Origin: JBGOUJ01 sp041477005
Lineage (GTDB): Bacteria > Acidobacteriota > Terriglobia > Bryobacterales > JACQDG01
NCBI GenBank assembly: GCA_041477005.1
Contig: JBGOUJ010000021.1
Span: 1 to 28,728 of the forward strand
Reading direction: 5' to 3'
Length of the DNA: 28,728 bases
In this document: piece after piece, positions 1 through 7,367 of the stretch
Layout of the letters: each line of letters starts with the position of its first letter
How positions within the stretch are numbered: position 1 is the first letter of the stretch
Program-made: the position numbers and the translations under genes
Notes under the pieces: model-generated
What the model saw: the letters and a program-made list of their open reading frames with translations, nothing else
The model's database searches: none
What the model was told of the DNA's origin: nothing

Positions 1-121
1 CCAAAGAATCCCCGTACTTGAGTAGGATACGCTGGTGATCGCTTCACTTGGACGCATAACGCGAGTCTCGGAAACTGGCCACCAGCCGCCAGTGCGGGCG
101 GGAATGGTGAGATGATGAAAT

Positions 122-2478
122 TTGACTTTCCCAGACGATCTGAGGCACAGCATCCGCGCGCTGCAGTCGACGCCGGGCTTCACGGCGCTCGTGGTTCTGG
201 CGCTGGGGTTGGGTATCGGGGCCAACAGCGCGCTGTTTACCGTGGTGAACAGCCTGCTGCTGCGGCCGCTGCCCTATGAGCGCCCGCGGGAGCTGGTGGA
301 AATTTCGCTCGCTCGCCGGGTGCTGCCACTCGAGGAATTGAATCGGGCGGAGTCGCTCCGGGGTGTCGCCGCCTTTGTGGCTAGAGTGTTTGCGGTCGCG
401 GAGGCAGACGGGATCAAGAACATTTTCGGATTTCGCGTTTCGAGGAACCTGTTCGCGGTCCTGGGGGTGCGGGCGGCCCTGGGCCGGACGTTCCTGCCGG
501 GGGAGGGCGACCACAGTTCCGTCGTTGTGCTCGCCTATGAGTATTGGCGGCGGGTGTCGGGGGATCCGAAGATCCTGGGCCAGGCTCTTACGATCGGGGA
601 GCAGAAGTACACCATTATCGGGGTCCTTCCGGAGGACTTCACGCTGCAGGTTCGAGACGGGAATCTATTCGTTCCTTACCGGCTGACGGAAGGCAGGGTG
701 GTGGCGCGGCTGAAGCCGGGGGTCCTTTCGGCGCAGGCGGCGGCGCAGGCGGAGGCGGAGGTGGCGGGGATCGTTCGGGGCCTGGGGCCGGAGCCGGGCC
801 GGGGCAATCGCGAGGAGCGGGTGCGGGCGAGCCGCCTCACCGACTCGTTTCGCCCGAATGACGCGGCCCCCGTGCTCGTCCTGCAGGCGGCGATGGGGGT
901 ACTATTGCTGATTACCTGCGCCAATGCCGGCAACCTTCTGCTGGTGCGATCGAACGCCCGGCGAAGGGAGTTCGCCATTCGGGCGGCGCTGGGGGCAGGG
1001 CGCGCGCAACTTGTCCGGCAGCTTCTGACGGAGAGCGCCCTGCTGGCGGCGCTGGGCGGAGCCGTCGGGCTGGCGGTGGCGGCAGCGAGCCTCGGCTCGG
1101 TGAAAGAGCAATTGCCGGCTAACATCGGCCGGATGCTCCGAGGAGCGGAGGCGCTGGCGATCGATTGGCGGGTGCTCGTGTTCACGCTGGCGGCTTCCCT
1201 GCTGGCGCTCGCGCTCTTCGGGCTTGCCCCGGCCCTGAGCGCGCTGCGTTTCGACGTGATGTCCTGCCTGAAGGACTCCTCACGAGGCTCAAACCCGCAG
1301 CGGCAGAAGCTCAGTCAACTGCTGGTGGCGAGCGAGGTGGCGCTGGCGGTGATGCTGCTGGCGGGGGCGGACTTACGCTGAAGAGTCTTCTGGGCCTCGA
1401 AAAGGCGAATCTGGGGTTCAGCGCGGACCACGTTCTGCGGGCGGTCGTAGACCTGCAACCGTCGCGCTATCCCCGGCCCGAGCAGTGTGTGGCCGCTTAC
1501 GCGGAGATGGTGGGGCGCCTGGAAGCACTGCCCGGAGTCGAGACCGCCGGTGTGATCGCCCCGCAGTTCTTTCCGTTTGGAGGACCGCGGGTCCGGGGGT
1601 CGGTGTTCGAGATTCAGGGACGGCCGGGGGCTGAGCCACGGGCCGAGGTGTACGTGGCTAACCCCGGCTATTTCCGCTCGGTCCGGATTCCCTTGCTGAG
1701 GGGGCGGTTGTTCACGGACGCGGATGCGCACGCAGCGGCGCCGGTAGCCCTCATCAGTGAGGTCGTCGCGCGGCGTTACTGGGGGCAGGAGGATCCGATC
1801 GGCAGCCTCATTCGTCTCGACCTGAGCCGGGCGGACAGTCCGTGGGTGTCGATCGTCGGGGTGGTCGGTGACGTGCGCAATCCGGTCGGGGCGGATGTGC
1901 AGCCGACCGCATACCGCCCGTGGGCGCAGAGTCCGGGCACGAGCGGGGTGCTCATGATTCGGACCCGAACGGATCCGATGGCGCTGGCCGGGACGGTGCG
2001 GCGGGAGTTGCGCTCGGTGGATCCCACGGCGCCGGAGGTTCGCGTAGCGAGCCTCGAGAAGGCGGTATCGAGCTACATTTCGCCGCAGCGCTTTACGGCG
2101 TCGGCGCTCGGGATCTTCGCTGGGCTGGGGCTGCTGTTGGCGGCGGTGGGGGTCTACGGGGTGATGCGCTACTGGGTGGGCGCGCGCATCCCCGAGATTG
2201 GCCTTCGTGTGGCCCTCGGGGCGCAGCGGGCGGATGTCCTGCGTCTGGTGTTGGGAAGAGCGGCGAGGGTGACGGCGATCGGGGTGGGGCTGGGAATCGT
2301 CGGTGGGCTGGCTTTGCAGCGCCTGATGGAAAGCCAGTTGTACGGAGTGAGTCCCGCCGATCCGGCGGTGTTCGCCGGCGTTTCGCTGCTGATGGCAGCG
2401 GTGGCGCTGGTGGCGGCGTTCGCCCCGGCGCGCTGGGCCGCCCGGATTGATCCGCTAGTCGCGCTGAGGCATGAGTAG
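122..2478 (+). pseudogene. ADOP-family ABC permease (MacB/FtsX type), frameshifted
   Basis: Two overlapping reading frames (122-1381 and the frame ending at 2478) together give about 785 residues, the usual size of acidobacterial duplicated orphan permeases. The first half has an N-terminal membrane helix (TPGFTALVVLALGLGIGAN), a MacB-like periplasmic domain and FtsX helices near residues 245-410. The second half repeats that layout, with helices in its last 120 residues. Translation of frame 1 stops just after AVMLLAGA, while the other frame resumes with LTLKSLLGL, the expected continuation. One extra G near 1369-1371 would rejoin them. The start is TTG at 122, just after an in-frame TGA and behind a GGTGAG; an ATG ATG at 112-117 lies in another frame. 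No ATPase gene is adjacent, as is normal for orphan permeases. It is either a recent pseudogene or a sequencing error in a G-rich run. The exported substrate cannot be read from sequence. Confidence 0.85.
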
Positions 2479-2499
2479 CGTGAGGCGCGCCAAAATCCA

Positions 2500-3060
2500 A
2501 TGACGGGACACAATGAACTGCTGGGGATGTTGAGAAAGCTCTCCGTGCGACGGGGGAACTTTACCCTCGTCTCGGGGCAGCAGAGCGACGTTTATGTTGA
2601 CGCGAAGTTGACTACCTGCCGGGCGGCGGCGATGCCGCTTGTGGGGCGGGCGTTCCTGGAGAAGATGCGGGAGCGGGGGTGGCGGCCGGCGGCGGTGGGG
2701 GGGCTGAGCGTGGGGGCGGACCCGCTGGTGGCGGCGATTGCGCGGGAGAGCCTGGAATCGGGACCGGCGATCGACAGCTTTCTGGTGCGGAAGGAAGCGA
2801 AGAAGCACGGGACGCAGAAGTTTCTGGAGGGGCTGGAGAGCACGGCGGGGCTGGATGTCGTTATCGTGGACGACGTTTGCACGACGGGGGGGTCGACGGT
2901 CAAGGCCATCGAGCGGGCGCGGGAGGCGGGGATGAATGTGCTGGGGGCGATCTGCCTGGTGGATCGCGAGATGGGGGGACGGCAGGCGATCGAGGAGCAA
3001 CTGGGGTGTCCGTTCGACCGGATCTTCACTCTTTCGGAGCTGGTTCCGAAATCTTCTTGA
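2500..3060 (+). CDS. pyrE: Orotate phosphoribosyltransferase
   Basis: The 186-residue protein matches the single-domain PyrE family, which transfers phosphoribose from PRPP to orotate to form orotidine 5'-monophosphate in de novo pyrimidine synthesis (cytosol). The PRPP-binding signature VVIVDDVCTTGGST lies at about residues 120-133, with two adjacent acidic residues followed by TTGGST. The catalytic-loop region RKEAKKHGTQK is at about 98-108, and the N-terminal VSGQQSDVYVD strand is also typical. The ATG start at 2500 follows the permease stop by 21 bp, with a GTGAGG stretch in between. No other pyrimidine gene is in the window. Its last 35 bp overlap the end of the convergent DUF4097-like gene. 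Confidence 0.95.
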   Translation: MTGHNELLGMLRKLSVRRGNFTLVSGQQSDVYVDAKLTTCRAAAMPLVGRAFLEKMRERGWRPAAVGGLSVGADPLVAAIARESLESGPAIDSFLVRKEAKKHGTQKFLEGLESTAGLDVVIVDDVCTTGGSTVKAIERAREAGMNVLGAICLVDREMGGRQAIEEQLGCPFDRIFTLSELVPKSS

Positions 3061-3745
3061 CCTCAATACTGCCGATGCCTACGCGCAGGTAGAGACGCCT
3101 GGCGTCGAAGCTGCGGTCGTCGAGCAGGTGGGCGCCGATGAGGTGCTCGCGCTCCGCCTCACCGCCGAAGGCGGAGCTCACGTCGCCCATGCCGGCGCGG
3201 GCGTCCACCAGGTAGCGGCCGCCGCCGGGAAGCGCCACCACGATCTCACCGATGCTGCTGGTGATGTTCAGATCGCCGCGAACGTCCTTGACCTGCACCT
3301 CGCCGACGTCGTGCCGGATCCGCAGAGCGCGCTGGCGGGGGACCTTGAGGCGGTAAACGAGGTCGGCGTTGGTCTTCCCGCGCAGGGGGCGCACGGCCAG
3401 GTTGCGGGAGGGGAACCGGGTCGATATCGTCAGCTCCTTCTTACCTGACTGGGAGGTCGTGATGCGGATGCTCTCCAGGTGGCGGAGACCCTCGTCCTGC
3501 TCCTCGGGACCGTAGGCGCGCTGGGTCTTCTTGATCAGGTGAAATTCGACGGCGGGCTGGTCCCAGCCTTCGATGTCGACTTCGCCGAAGGAATCGTCGA
3601 GGCGGATGAGGGCGTCGGGGGCGACGGTGAAGCGGTCGGTGGACTCGATGCGCACCCTTTCCCGGTTGTTGGAGGCGGCGTGGGCGGGGAGGGCGGCGAA
3701 GCAGACGAGGGCTGCGGACAGGGCCCAGGGGCAATGGTTCTTCAT
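3026..3745 (-). CDS. Secreted DUF4097-like (putative adhesin/auto-transporter repeat) protein
   Basis: A 239-residue protein starting at the ATG at 3745, directly behind a GGGAAGG ribosome site; the frame stays open upstream to 3991 but that part is low-complexity and not credible. It begins with a signal peptide (MKNHCPWALSAALVCFAALPAHA). The mature part has short beta-strand repeats such as IRLDDSFGEVDIEGW, LRIRHDVGEVQVKDVRGDLN and ITSSIGEIVVALPGGG, which are characteristic of DUF4097/DUF4098 proteins thought to form a right-handed beta-helix. No catalytic residues are evident. It is the last gene of a minus-strand operon (efp, TPR protein, this gene), 28 bp after the TPR gene. Its final 12 codons run antisense into the end of pyrE. 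Function unknown; probably an extracytoplasmic structural or sensing protein. Confidence 0.8.
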   Translation of the reverse strand: MKNHCPWALSAALVCFAALPAHAASNNRERVRIESTDRFTVAPDALIRLDDSFGEVDIEGWDQPAVEFHLIKKTQRAYGPEEQDEGLRHLESIRITTSQSGKKELTISTRFPSRNLAVRPLRGKTNADLVYRLKVPRQRALRIRHDVGEVQVKDVRGDLNITSSIGEIVVALPGGGRYLVDARAGMGDVSSAFGGEAEREHLIGAHLLDDRSFDARRLYLRVGIGSIEVKKISEPAPKE

Positions 3746-3773
3746 GACACACCTTCCCTTTCTTCCATGACAG

Positions 3774-5099
3774 CTACTTTTTGTACGACGCGGGGTCGGA
3801 AATGGTTCCCTCTTTGTAGACGTCGAAGCCGGCGGGGTCGCCGCGCAGCCGGGTGTAGAGCGCGCGGGCGACCTCATCGCGGGCGGCCAGGTTTGGCTGC
3901 TCGCAGCCGCAATCGATGGCGGCCGGGAGCAAGGGGGCGAGCGAGCGGGTGTAGAGGGGCAGCGCTTTCTCGGGTTCTCCTGATTTTTCAAGGACGACGG
4001 CGAGGTGGTAGGCCGTCAGGCGGCGGCCGGGGTCGAGGGACCAGGCGCGCTCCAGCTCTTCGAGGGCGGGGGCGAGGCGGCCCTGCTCAGCGAGGGTCCA
4101 GCCGAGGGCGTCGTGAAGCCAGGCCTCGACCGGGGGGCGGTTCGGCTGGCCCAGGAGGAGCTCGTGACACGCGTCGGCGAAACGCTCGGGGGAGCGGTGG
4201 AGGCGGTCGAGCCGGACCAGCAGAGCGGCGCGGCCGAGGTCCAGGGGGACATCGCCCAGGACGGCGGAGCTGGCGGCGGCACTGCGGCGCAACTGGGAAA
4301 GTGCAACGGTCTTCGAGGTGTTGGCCGACGTACGGATGGTGACCAGATCGGCATCGTCCACCGAGATGACGCGGGCGAAGGCGGCGGCTGATTTTTCCAG
4401 GTTGCCGGTGTTCCAGTAGAAGCTGCCGAGGCGCATGGCGATCATCGGCTCGTAGGGCTGGTATTCGACCAGCTTGCGGTATTGCTCCTCGGCGCGGCGG
4501 TAGTTGTGGATGGTCAGAAAGTAGTGAGCTGATTCCTGGGCGAGCAGGCTGCGCTCGGCGCCGGCCCCGGCGGCCTTGTCGAGGTATTTCTTGGCCTGGT
4601 CGGGGTGGTTGGTGGAGTTGAGGCTGCAGGCCATGTCGATGTAGACCGCGCCGCGCTCGTAGGTGATCTCTTCGTTCGCCGCGGCGGCTTGGTCGGCCTC
4701 GTCGAGGCGGCCGACGAGGGCGAGGGTGGCGGCGAGGTTACGGTAAGCGTAGGGGTCTTTGGGGCTGAGCTCGATCTGGCGGCGAAACATCTCGATGGCC
4801 TGGTCGTAGCGGCCTTGTTCGCGGTAGACGAAGCCGAGGTGGTTGTAAGCCCAGCGATGAAGCGGATTGATCTCGATGGCGCGGCGCAGAGCGCTTTCGG
4901 CCTGGCTCCACTGGCCCAGGTTAGTGCGGGCGACGCCGAGATTGTCGTAGGTGGAAGGCGTGCCGGCGCCAGACGCGTGGTAGGCGTCGTAGAGGCGGGC
5001 GGCGGTGGCCCAGTCGCGGGACTCGTAGGCCTGATAGGCCTGTTTTTCGAGGGCTGGGGCCGATGCCTGCAGAAGGAGCAACGCCAGACAGAGGAGCAT
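3774..5099 (-). CDS. Exported tetratricopeptide-repeat protein
   Basis: A 441-residue protein with a short hydrophobic leader (MLLCLALLLLQASAPA) followed by many TPR units. Clear ones are AAYDNLG-like helices near residues 50-80 (YDNLGVARTNLGQWSQAESA), 84-118 (AYNHLGFVYREQGRYDQAIE) and 118-150 (AYRNLAATLALVGRLDEADQ), with further copies around 200-245 and 330-385. TPRs are protein-protein interaction scaffolds; no enzyme domain is visible. Only three bases separate its start from the efp stop upstream, so it is almost certainly cotranscribed, and probably translationally coupled, with efp. The leader suggests a periplasmic or lipoprotein-like location, although no lipobox cysteine is seen. 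The partner is unknown. Confidence 0.85.
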   Translation of the reverse strand: MLLCLALLLLQASAPALEKQAYQAYESRDWATAARLYDAYHASGAGTPSTYDNLGVARTNLGQWSQAESALRRAIEINPLHRWAYNHLGFVYREQGRYDQAIEMFRRQIELSPKDPYAYRNLAATLALVGRLDEADQAAAANEEITYERGAVYIDMACSLNSTNHPDQAKKYLDKAAGAGAERSLLAQESAHYFLTIHNYRRAEEQYRKLVEYQPYEPMIAMRLGSFYWNTGNLEKSAAAFARVISVDDADLVTIRTSANTSKTVALSQLRRSAAASSAVLGDVPLDLGRAALLVRLDRLHRSPERFADACHELLLGQPNRPPVEAWLHDALGWTLAEQGRLAPALEELERAWSLDPGRRLTAYHLAVVLEKSGEPEKALPLYTRSLAPLLPAAIDCGCEQPNLAARDEVARALYTRLRGDPAGFDVYKEGTISDPASYKK

Positions 5100-5102
5100 G
5101 GG

Positions 5103-5675
5103 CTACCTGCCGCTGCCTTTGGCGCGCTCGATGTATTTCAGGTTCTGGGCGTCGAGGCGGATGACGTCGCCGGTTTTGATGAACTGCGGCACCATGATCT
5201 CGACGCCGTTTTCCAGACGGGCCGATTTCAGCGTGTTGTCCTGCTGCTGGTGGATGGGCGGCGCGGTGTCGGCCACGCGCATTTCGAGCGAGTCCGGGAA
5301 CAGGACGCTGATCGGCTGGCCCTCCACAAACTCGACGGGAAGCCGCATTTCGGACAGCAGGAAGCGGGCCTGCTGACCGATGACCGAGGTAGAGATGCCG
5401 ACCTGCTCGTAGGTCTCCGGGTTCATGAAGTAGCATTGCTCGTCGTCGGCATAGAGGAAATCCATGGGCTGCTTTTCGACCGCGAGGTCTTCGATCTTCA
5501 GGTCGGAGCGGAGGCTGTGCTCCCAGAGGGCGCCGGTGGCGAGGTTCTTGAGGCGCACGTGGGCGGCGCCGCCCATCTTGCCCTGGCCGCCGTGATATTC
5601 AGCCGCCAACACCTTGTAGGCTTGGCCTTCGTGCCGGATGGCCATGCCGGCACGCAACTGCGAAGCGGGGACCAT
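5103..5675 (-). CDS. efp: Translation elongation factor P
   Basis: The 190 residues fit the three-domain EF-P family (usual length about 185-190). EF-P enters the ribosomal E site and relieves stalling at consecutive prolines. The N-terminal KOW-like domain starts MVPASQLRAGMAIRHEGQAYKV. The loop that reaches the peptidyl-transferase centre reads HGGQGKMGG, with a lysine at about residue 33 where the modified residue lies in other EF-Ps. The second and third OB domains contain MDFLYADDEQCYFMN and the C-terminal TGDVIRLDAQNLKYIERAK, matching the usual GD.I.VDT..G.Y..R ending. No modification gene (epmA/epmB, earP or ymfI types) is in the window. It is the first gene of an operon with the TPR and DUF4097-like genes. 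Confidence 0.92.
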   Translation of the reverse strand: MVPASQLRAGMAIRHEGQAYKVLAAEYHGGQGKMGGAAHVRLKNLATGALWEHSLRSDLKIEDLAVEKQPMDFLYADDEQCYFMNPETYEQVGISTSVIGQQARFLLSEMRLPVEFVEGQPISVLFPDSLEMRVADTAPPIHQQQDNTLKSARLENGVEIMVPQFIKTGDVIRLDAQNLKYIERAKGSGR

Positions 5676-5694
5676 GAGGGGGATGCCTGGAGAC

Positions 5695-5723
5695 AGTGTA
5701 CTAAGAAAATTGAGAAATTGAGA
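5695..5723 (-). promoter_or_regulatory. Possible promoter of the efp operon
   Basis: On the minus strand a TACACT (plus-strand 5695-5700) sits 19 nt before the efp ATG, a suitable -10. The -35 region would fall inside the ATTGAGAA repeats around 5718-5723 and has no good match. Weak, position-based call. Confidence 0.25.
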
Positions 5724-5740
5724 AATGGAGGAATTGAGAA
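5709..5740. repeat. Tandem 8-bp repeat ATTGAGAA
   Basis: ATTGAGAA occurs exactly at 5709, 5717 and 5733; the intervening unit (5725-5732) is the degenerate ATGGAGGA. That makes four phased 8-bp units upstream of efp. It could be replication-slippage sequence or a binding-site array overlapping the efp promoter. Confidence 0.8.
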
Positions 5741-5884
5741 AGGAAGGCAGCCTCGCGCGAGGGTCCTTAGAGCGGAGATGAGCTCGGCCGTGCGGAACAG
5801 GGAGATCCGTCCACTATCGCACGACCACCTTGGCGGTGGCCAGATTGTCGTACTCGTCCCAGACGCTGAGGGCTTCTTGCAGCG

Positions 5885-6751
5885 TCAGTCCTCGCTGCCG
5901 AATAAGTCGGTGATGCTGCCGAGGCCGTGGTGCTCATCGCCGCCCTTCCGGCCCCCGCCCAGCTCGCGGCGCAACTTGGAGAGGGTCATGGACTGGACGA
6001 TCGCCTTGCCGGGCCCGCGCAGGGTGGCCAGGAAGACGCCTTCGCCGCCGAAGATCGCGGTCTTGATGCCGCCGACGAACTCGATGTCGTAGCCCACGCC
6101 TTCATCGAACCCGACGATGCAACCGGTGTCCACCTGGATCACCTCGCCCGGCTTCAGGTCGAAGTGCACAAAATCGCCGCCGGCGTGAATGAAGACCACG
6201 TCGGGCCCGGTCAATTTTTCGAGAATGAACCCCTCGCCGCCGAAAAAGCCCACGCCCAGCCGCTTCGTGAAGGCGATGTTGAATTGCACGGAGGCTTCCG
6301 CACAAATGAAGCTCTCGCGCTGCACCAGGACGCTCTGCCCGGCTTTGAGATCAAACGGCTGGAGCTTGCCCGGGTAGTCACCGGCAAAACCGACCTCGCC
6401 TTCGCCGTTCATGGTTCGGAAGTAGGTGAAGAACAGCGATTCGCCGGTGACCGTGCGGCGTAACACCCCCATCAGTTTTTGGCCGAGGGTCTCGCCGCTC
6501 ATGCGCGTCTGCCAATCCACGTTGGCGGTCTTGTAAACCATCTTGCCGGCCTCGGCGTAGAGCTCCTGACCGGGCTTGAGCTTGATGCGGGCCACCTGAA
6601 GGTTGTTGCCTTCAACTGTGTATTCGAGGGGCGGGGGTTGGTAAGGTTCGGCCCGGGCTTCGCCGGCGGTCGCCCCCGCCCGGGCGCCGCAAGCGCTGCA
6701 AAACGTGGCCCCCTCGGTCAGACGGGATCCGCAGGAAGTACAGAACGCCAT
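5885..6751 (-). CDS. Zinc-ribbon AIM24/TIGR00266 family protein
   Basis: A 288-residue protein. Residues 4-21 form a zinc ribbon with CxxC...CxxC cysteines at 4, 7, 18 and 21. A short linker follows, then an AIM24-type domain of about 220 residues (LKPGQELYAEAGKMVYK, FFTYFRTMNGEGEVGFAG, QRESFICAEASVQFN, GGEGFILEKLTGPDVVFIHAGG, GGIKTAIFGGEGVFLATLRGPG). The family's repeated glycine-rich beta segments are clear. Bacterial members are cytosolic or membrane-associated proteins of unknown biochemical function; the eukaryotic namesake is a mitochondrial inner-membrane protein. The start is the ATG at 6751, preceded by a GGAAACC-like stretch. It has no obvious operon partner: the pilin gene ends 143 bp upstream. 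Confidence 0.88.
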   Translation of the reverse strand: MAFCTSCGSRLTEGATFCSACGARAGATAGEARAEPYQPPPLEYTVEGNNLQVARIKLKPGQELYAEAGKMVYKTANVDWQTRMSGETLGQKLMGVLRRTVTGESLFFTYFRTMNGEGEVGFAGDYPGKLQPFDLKAGQSVLVQRESFICAEASVQFNIAFTKRLGVGFFGGEGFILEKLTGPDVVFIHAGGDFVHFDLKPGEVIQVDTGCIVGFDEGVGYDIEFVGGIKTAIFGGEGVFLATLRGPGKAIVQSMTLSKLRRELGGGRKGGDEHHGLGSITDLFGSED

Positions 6752-6833
6752 CGGGTTTCCTCGAGTGGAAAGACTGTCAGAATAGCAGGAATCGAGCGTG
6801 GTAGGGGGTGAGGGGACACTACCACTGACGGAA

Positions 6834-6853
6834 GCGGCCCGGCCAGGGGCCGC
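6834..6853 (-). terminator. Possible terminator hairpin after the Flp pilin gene
   Basis: GCGGCCC and GGGCCGC form a perfect 7-bp GC stem with a 6-base loop, 42 bp beyond the pilin stop on the minus strand. No T-run follows, so this may only be a stabilising or pausing hairpin. Confidence 0.3.
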
Positions 6854-6894
6854 GAGATTGGTTCAACGGATCTTTGGCGCGGACGATGACGCTG

Positions 6895-7098
6895 TTACGA
6901 CGACGCCTTCGACAGCATGCTGCCGACGCGAGAGAAGATGGTGCTGATGCCTCCGCTCACCGGCGGAAACGTTGCGGCCACGGCAACGGTGATGAAGCCC
7001 GCCAGCAAGGCGTACTCCACCAGGTCCTGGCCCTTCGTTTCCTTCCAGATTCGGGCGTAAACCACAGCCTCAATGAGTTTTCTCATTGCCTTTTCCAT
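6895..7098 (-). CDS. Flp/Fap type IVb pilin
   Basis: A 67-residue Flp pilin. After a 23-residue leader comes the prepilin processing site G|QDLVEYALLAG, with the conserved glutamate at +5 and tyrosine at +6, then a hydrophobic helix (ALLAGFITVAVAATF) and a short polar tail. Such pilins are processed by a TadV/CpaA-type peptidase and assembled by the Tad machinery, but none of those genes is in the window, so this is an orphan pilin locus. The start ATG at 7098 has a strong AGGAG site 7-8 bases upstream. The gene stands alone, with more than 140 bp on each side. It could be a structural pilin served by a tad cluster elsewhere, or a secreted pseudopilin. Confidence 0.92.
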   Translation of the reverse strand: MEKAMRKLIEAVVYARIWKETKGQDLVEYALLAGFITVAVAATFPPVSGGISTIFSRVGSMLSKASS

Positions 7099-7139
7099 TG
7101 TGCACTCCTGGCGTCGGTCACCCGGCGCGGTGCAAGATC

Positions 7140-7169
7140 ATCATAGAGAGAACCCGCCAAGCGGTACAA
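7140..7169 (-). promoter_or_regulatory. Possible promoter of the Flp pilin gene
   Basis: On the minus strand TTGTAC (7164-7169) and TATGAT (7140-7145) are separated by 18 bp, placing a start site about 35 nt before the pilin ATG. The -10 matches five of six consensus bases; the -35 is poor. Confidence 0.35.
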
Positions 7170-7367
7170 TTCAACAAAGGACATAGTGGAATTTCCCTTT
7201 TGGACATATGCCCCGAGTAAGAGTTGCCCCCAGCACCGTTACGGGTATGCGCGATGAAAATGCGGTCGGCTACGGGAGCCAATGTACCCGAACCGCGTGG
7301 GTCGTTTTGGCGGCTCCGGGTGCAGGTTTTTGGGGTTGGTTCGGCCTCGCCCGGAGCTGGGGTTGAG

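Noticed and set aside
3479..6092. Long plus-strand open frames opposite the TPR, efp and AIM24 genes
   Set aside because: Antisense shadows; the minus-strand proteins have clear family motifs and ribosome sites.
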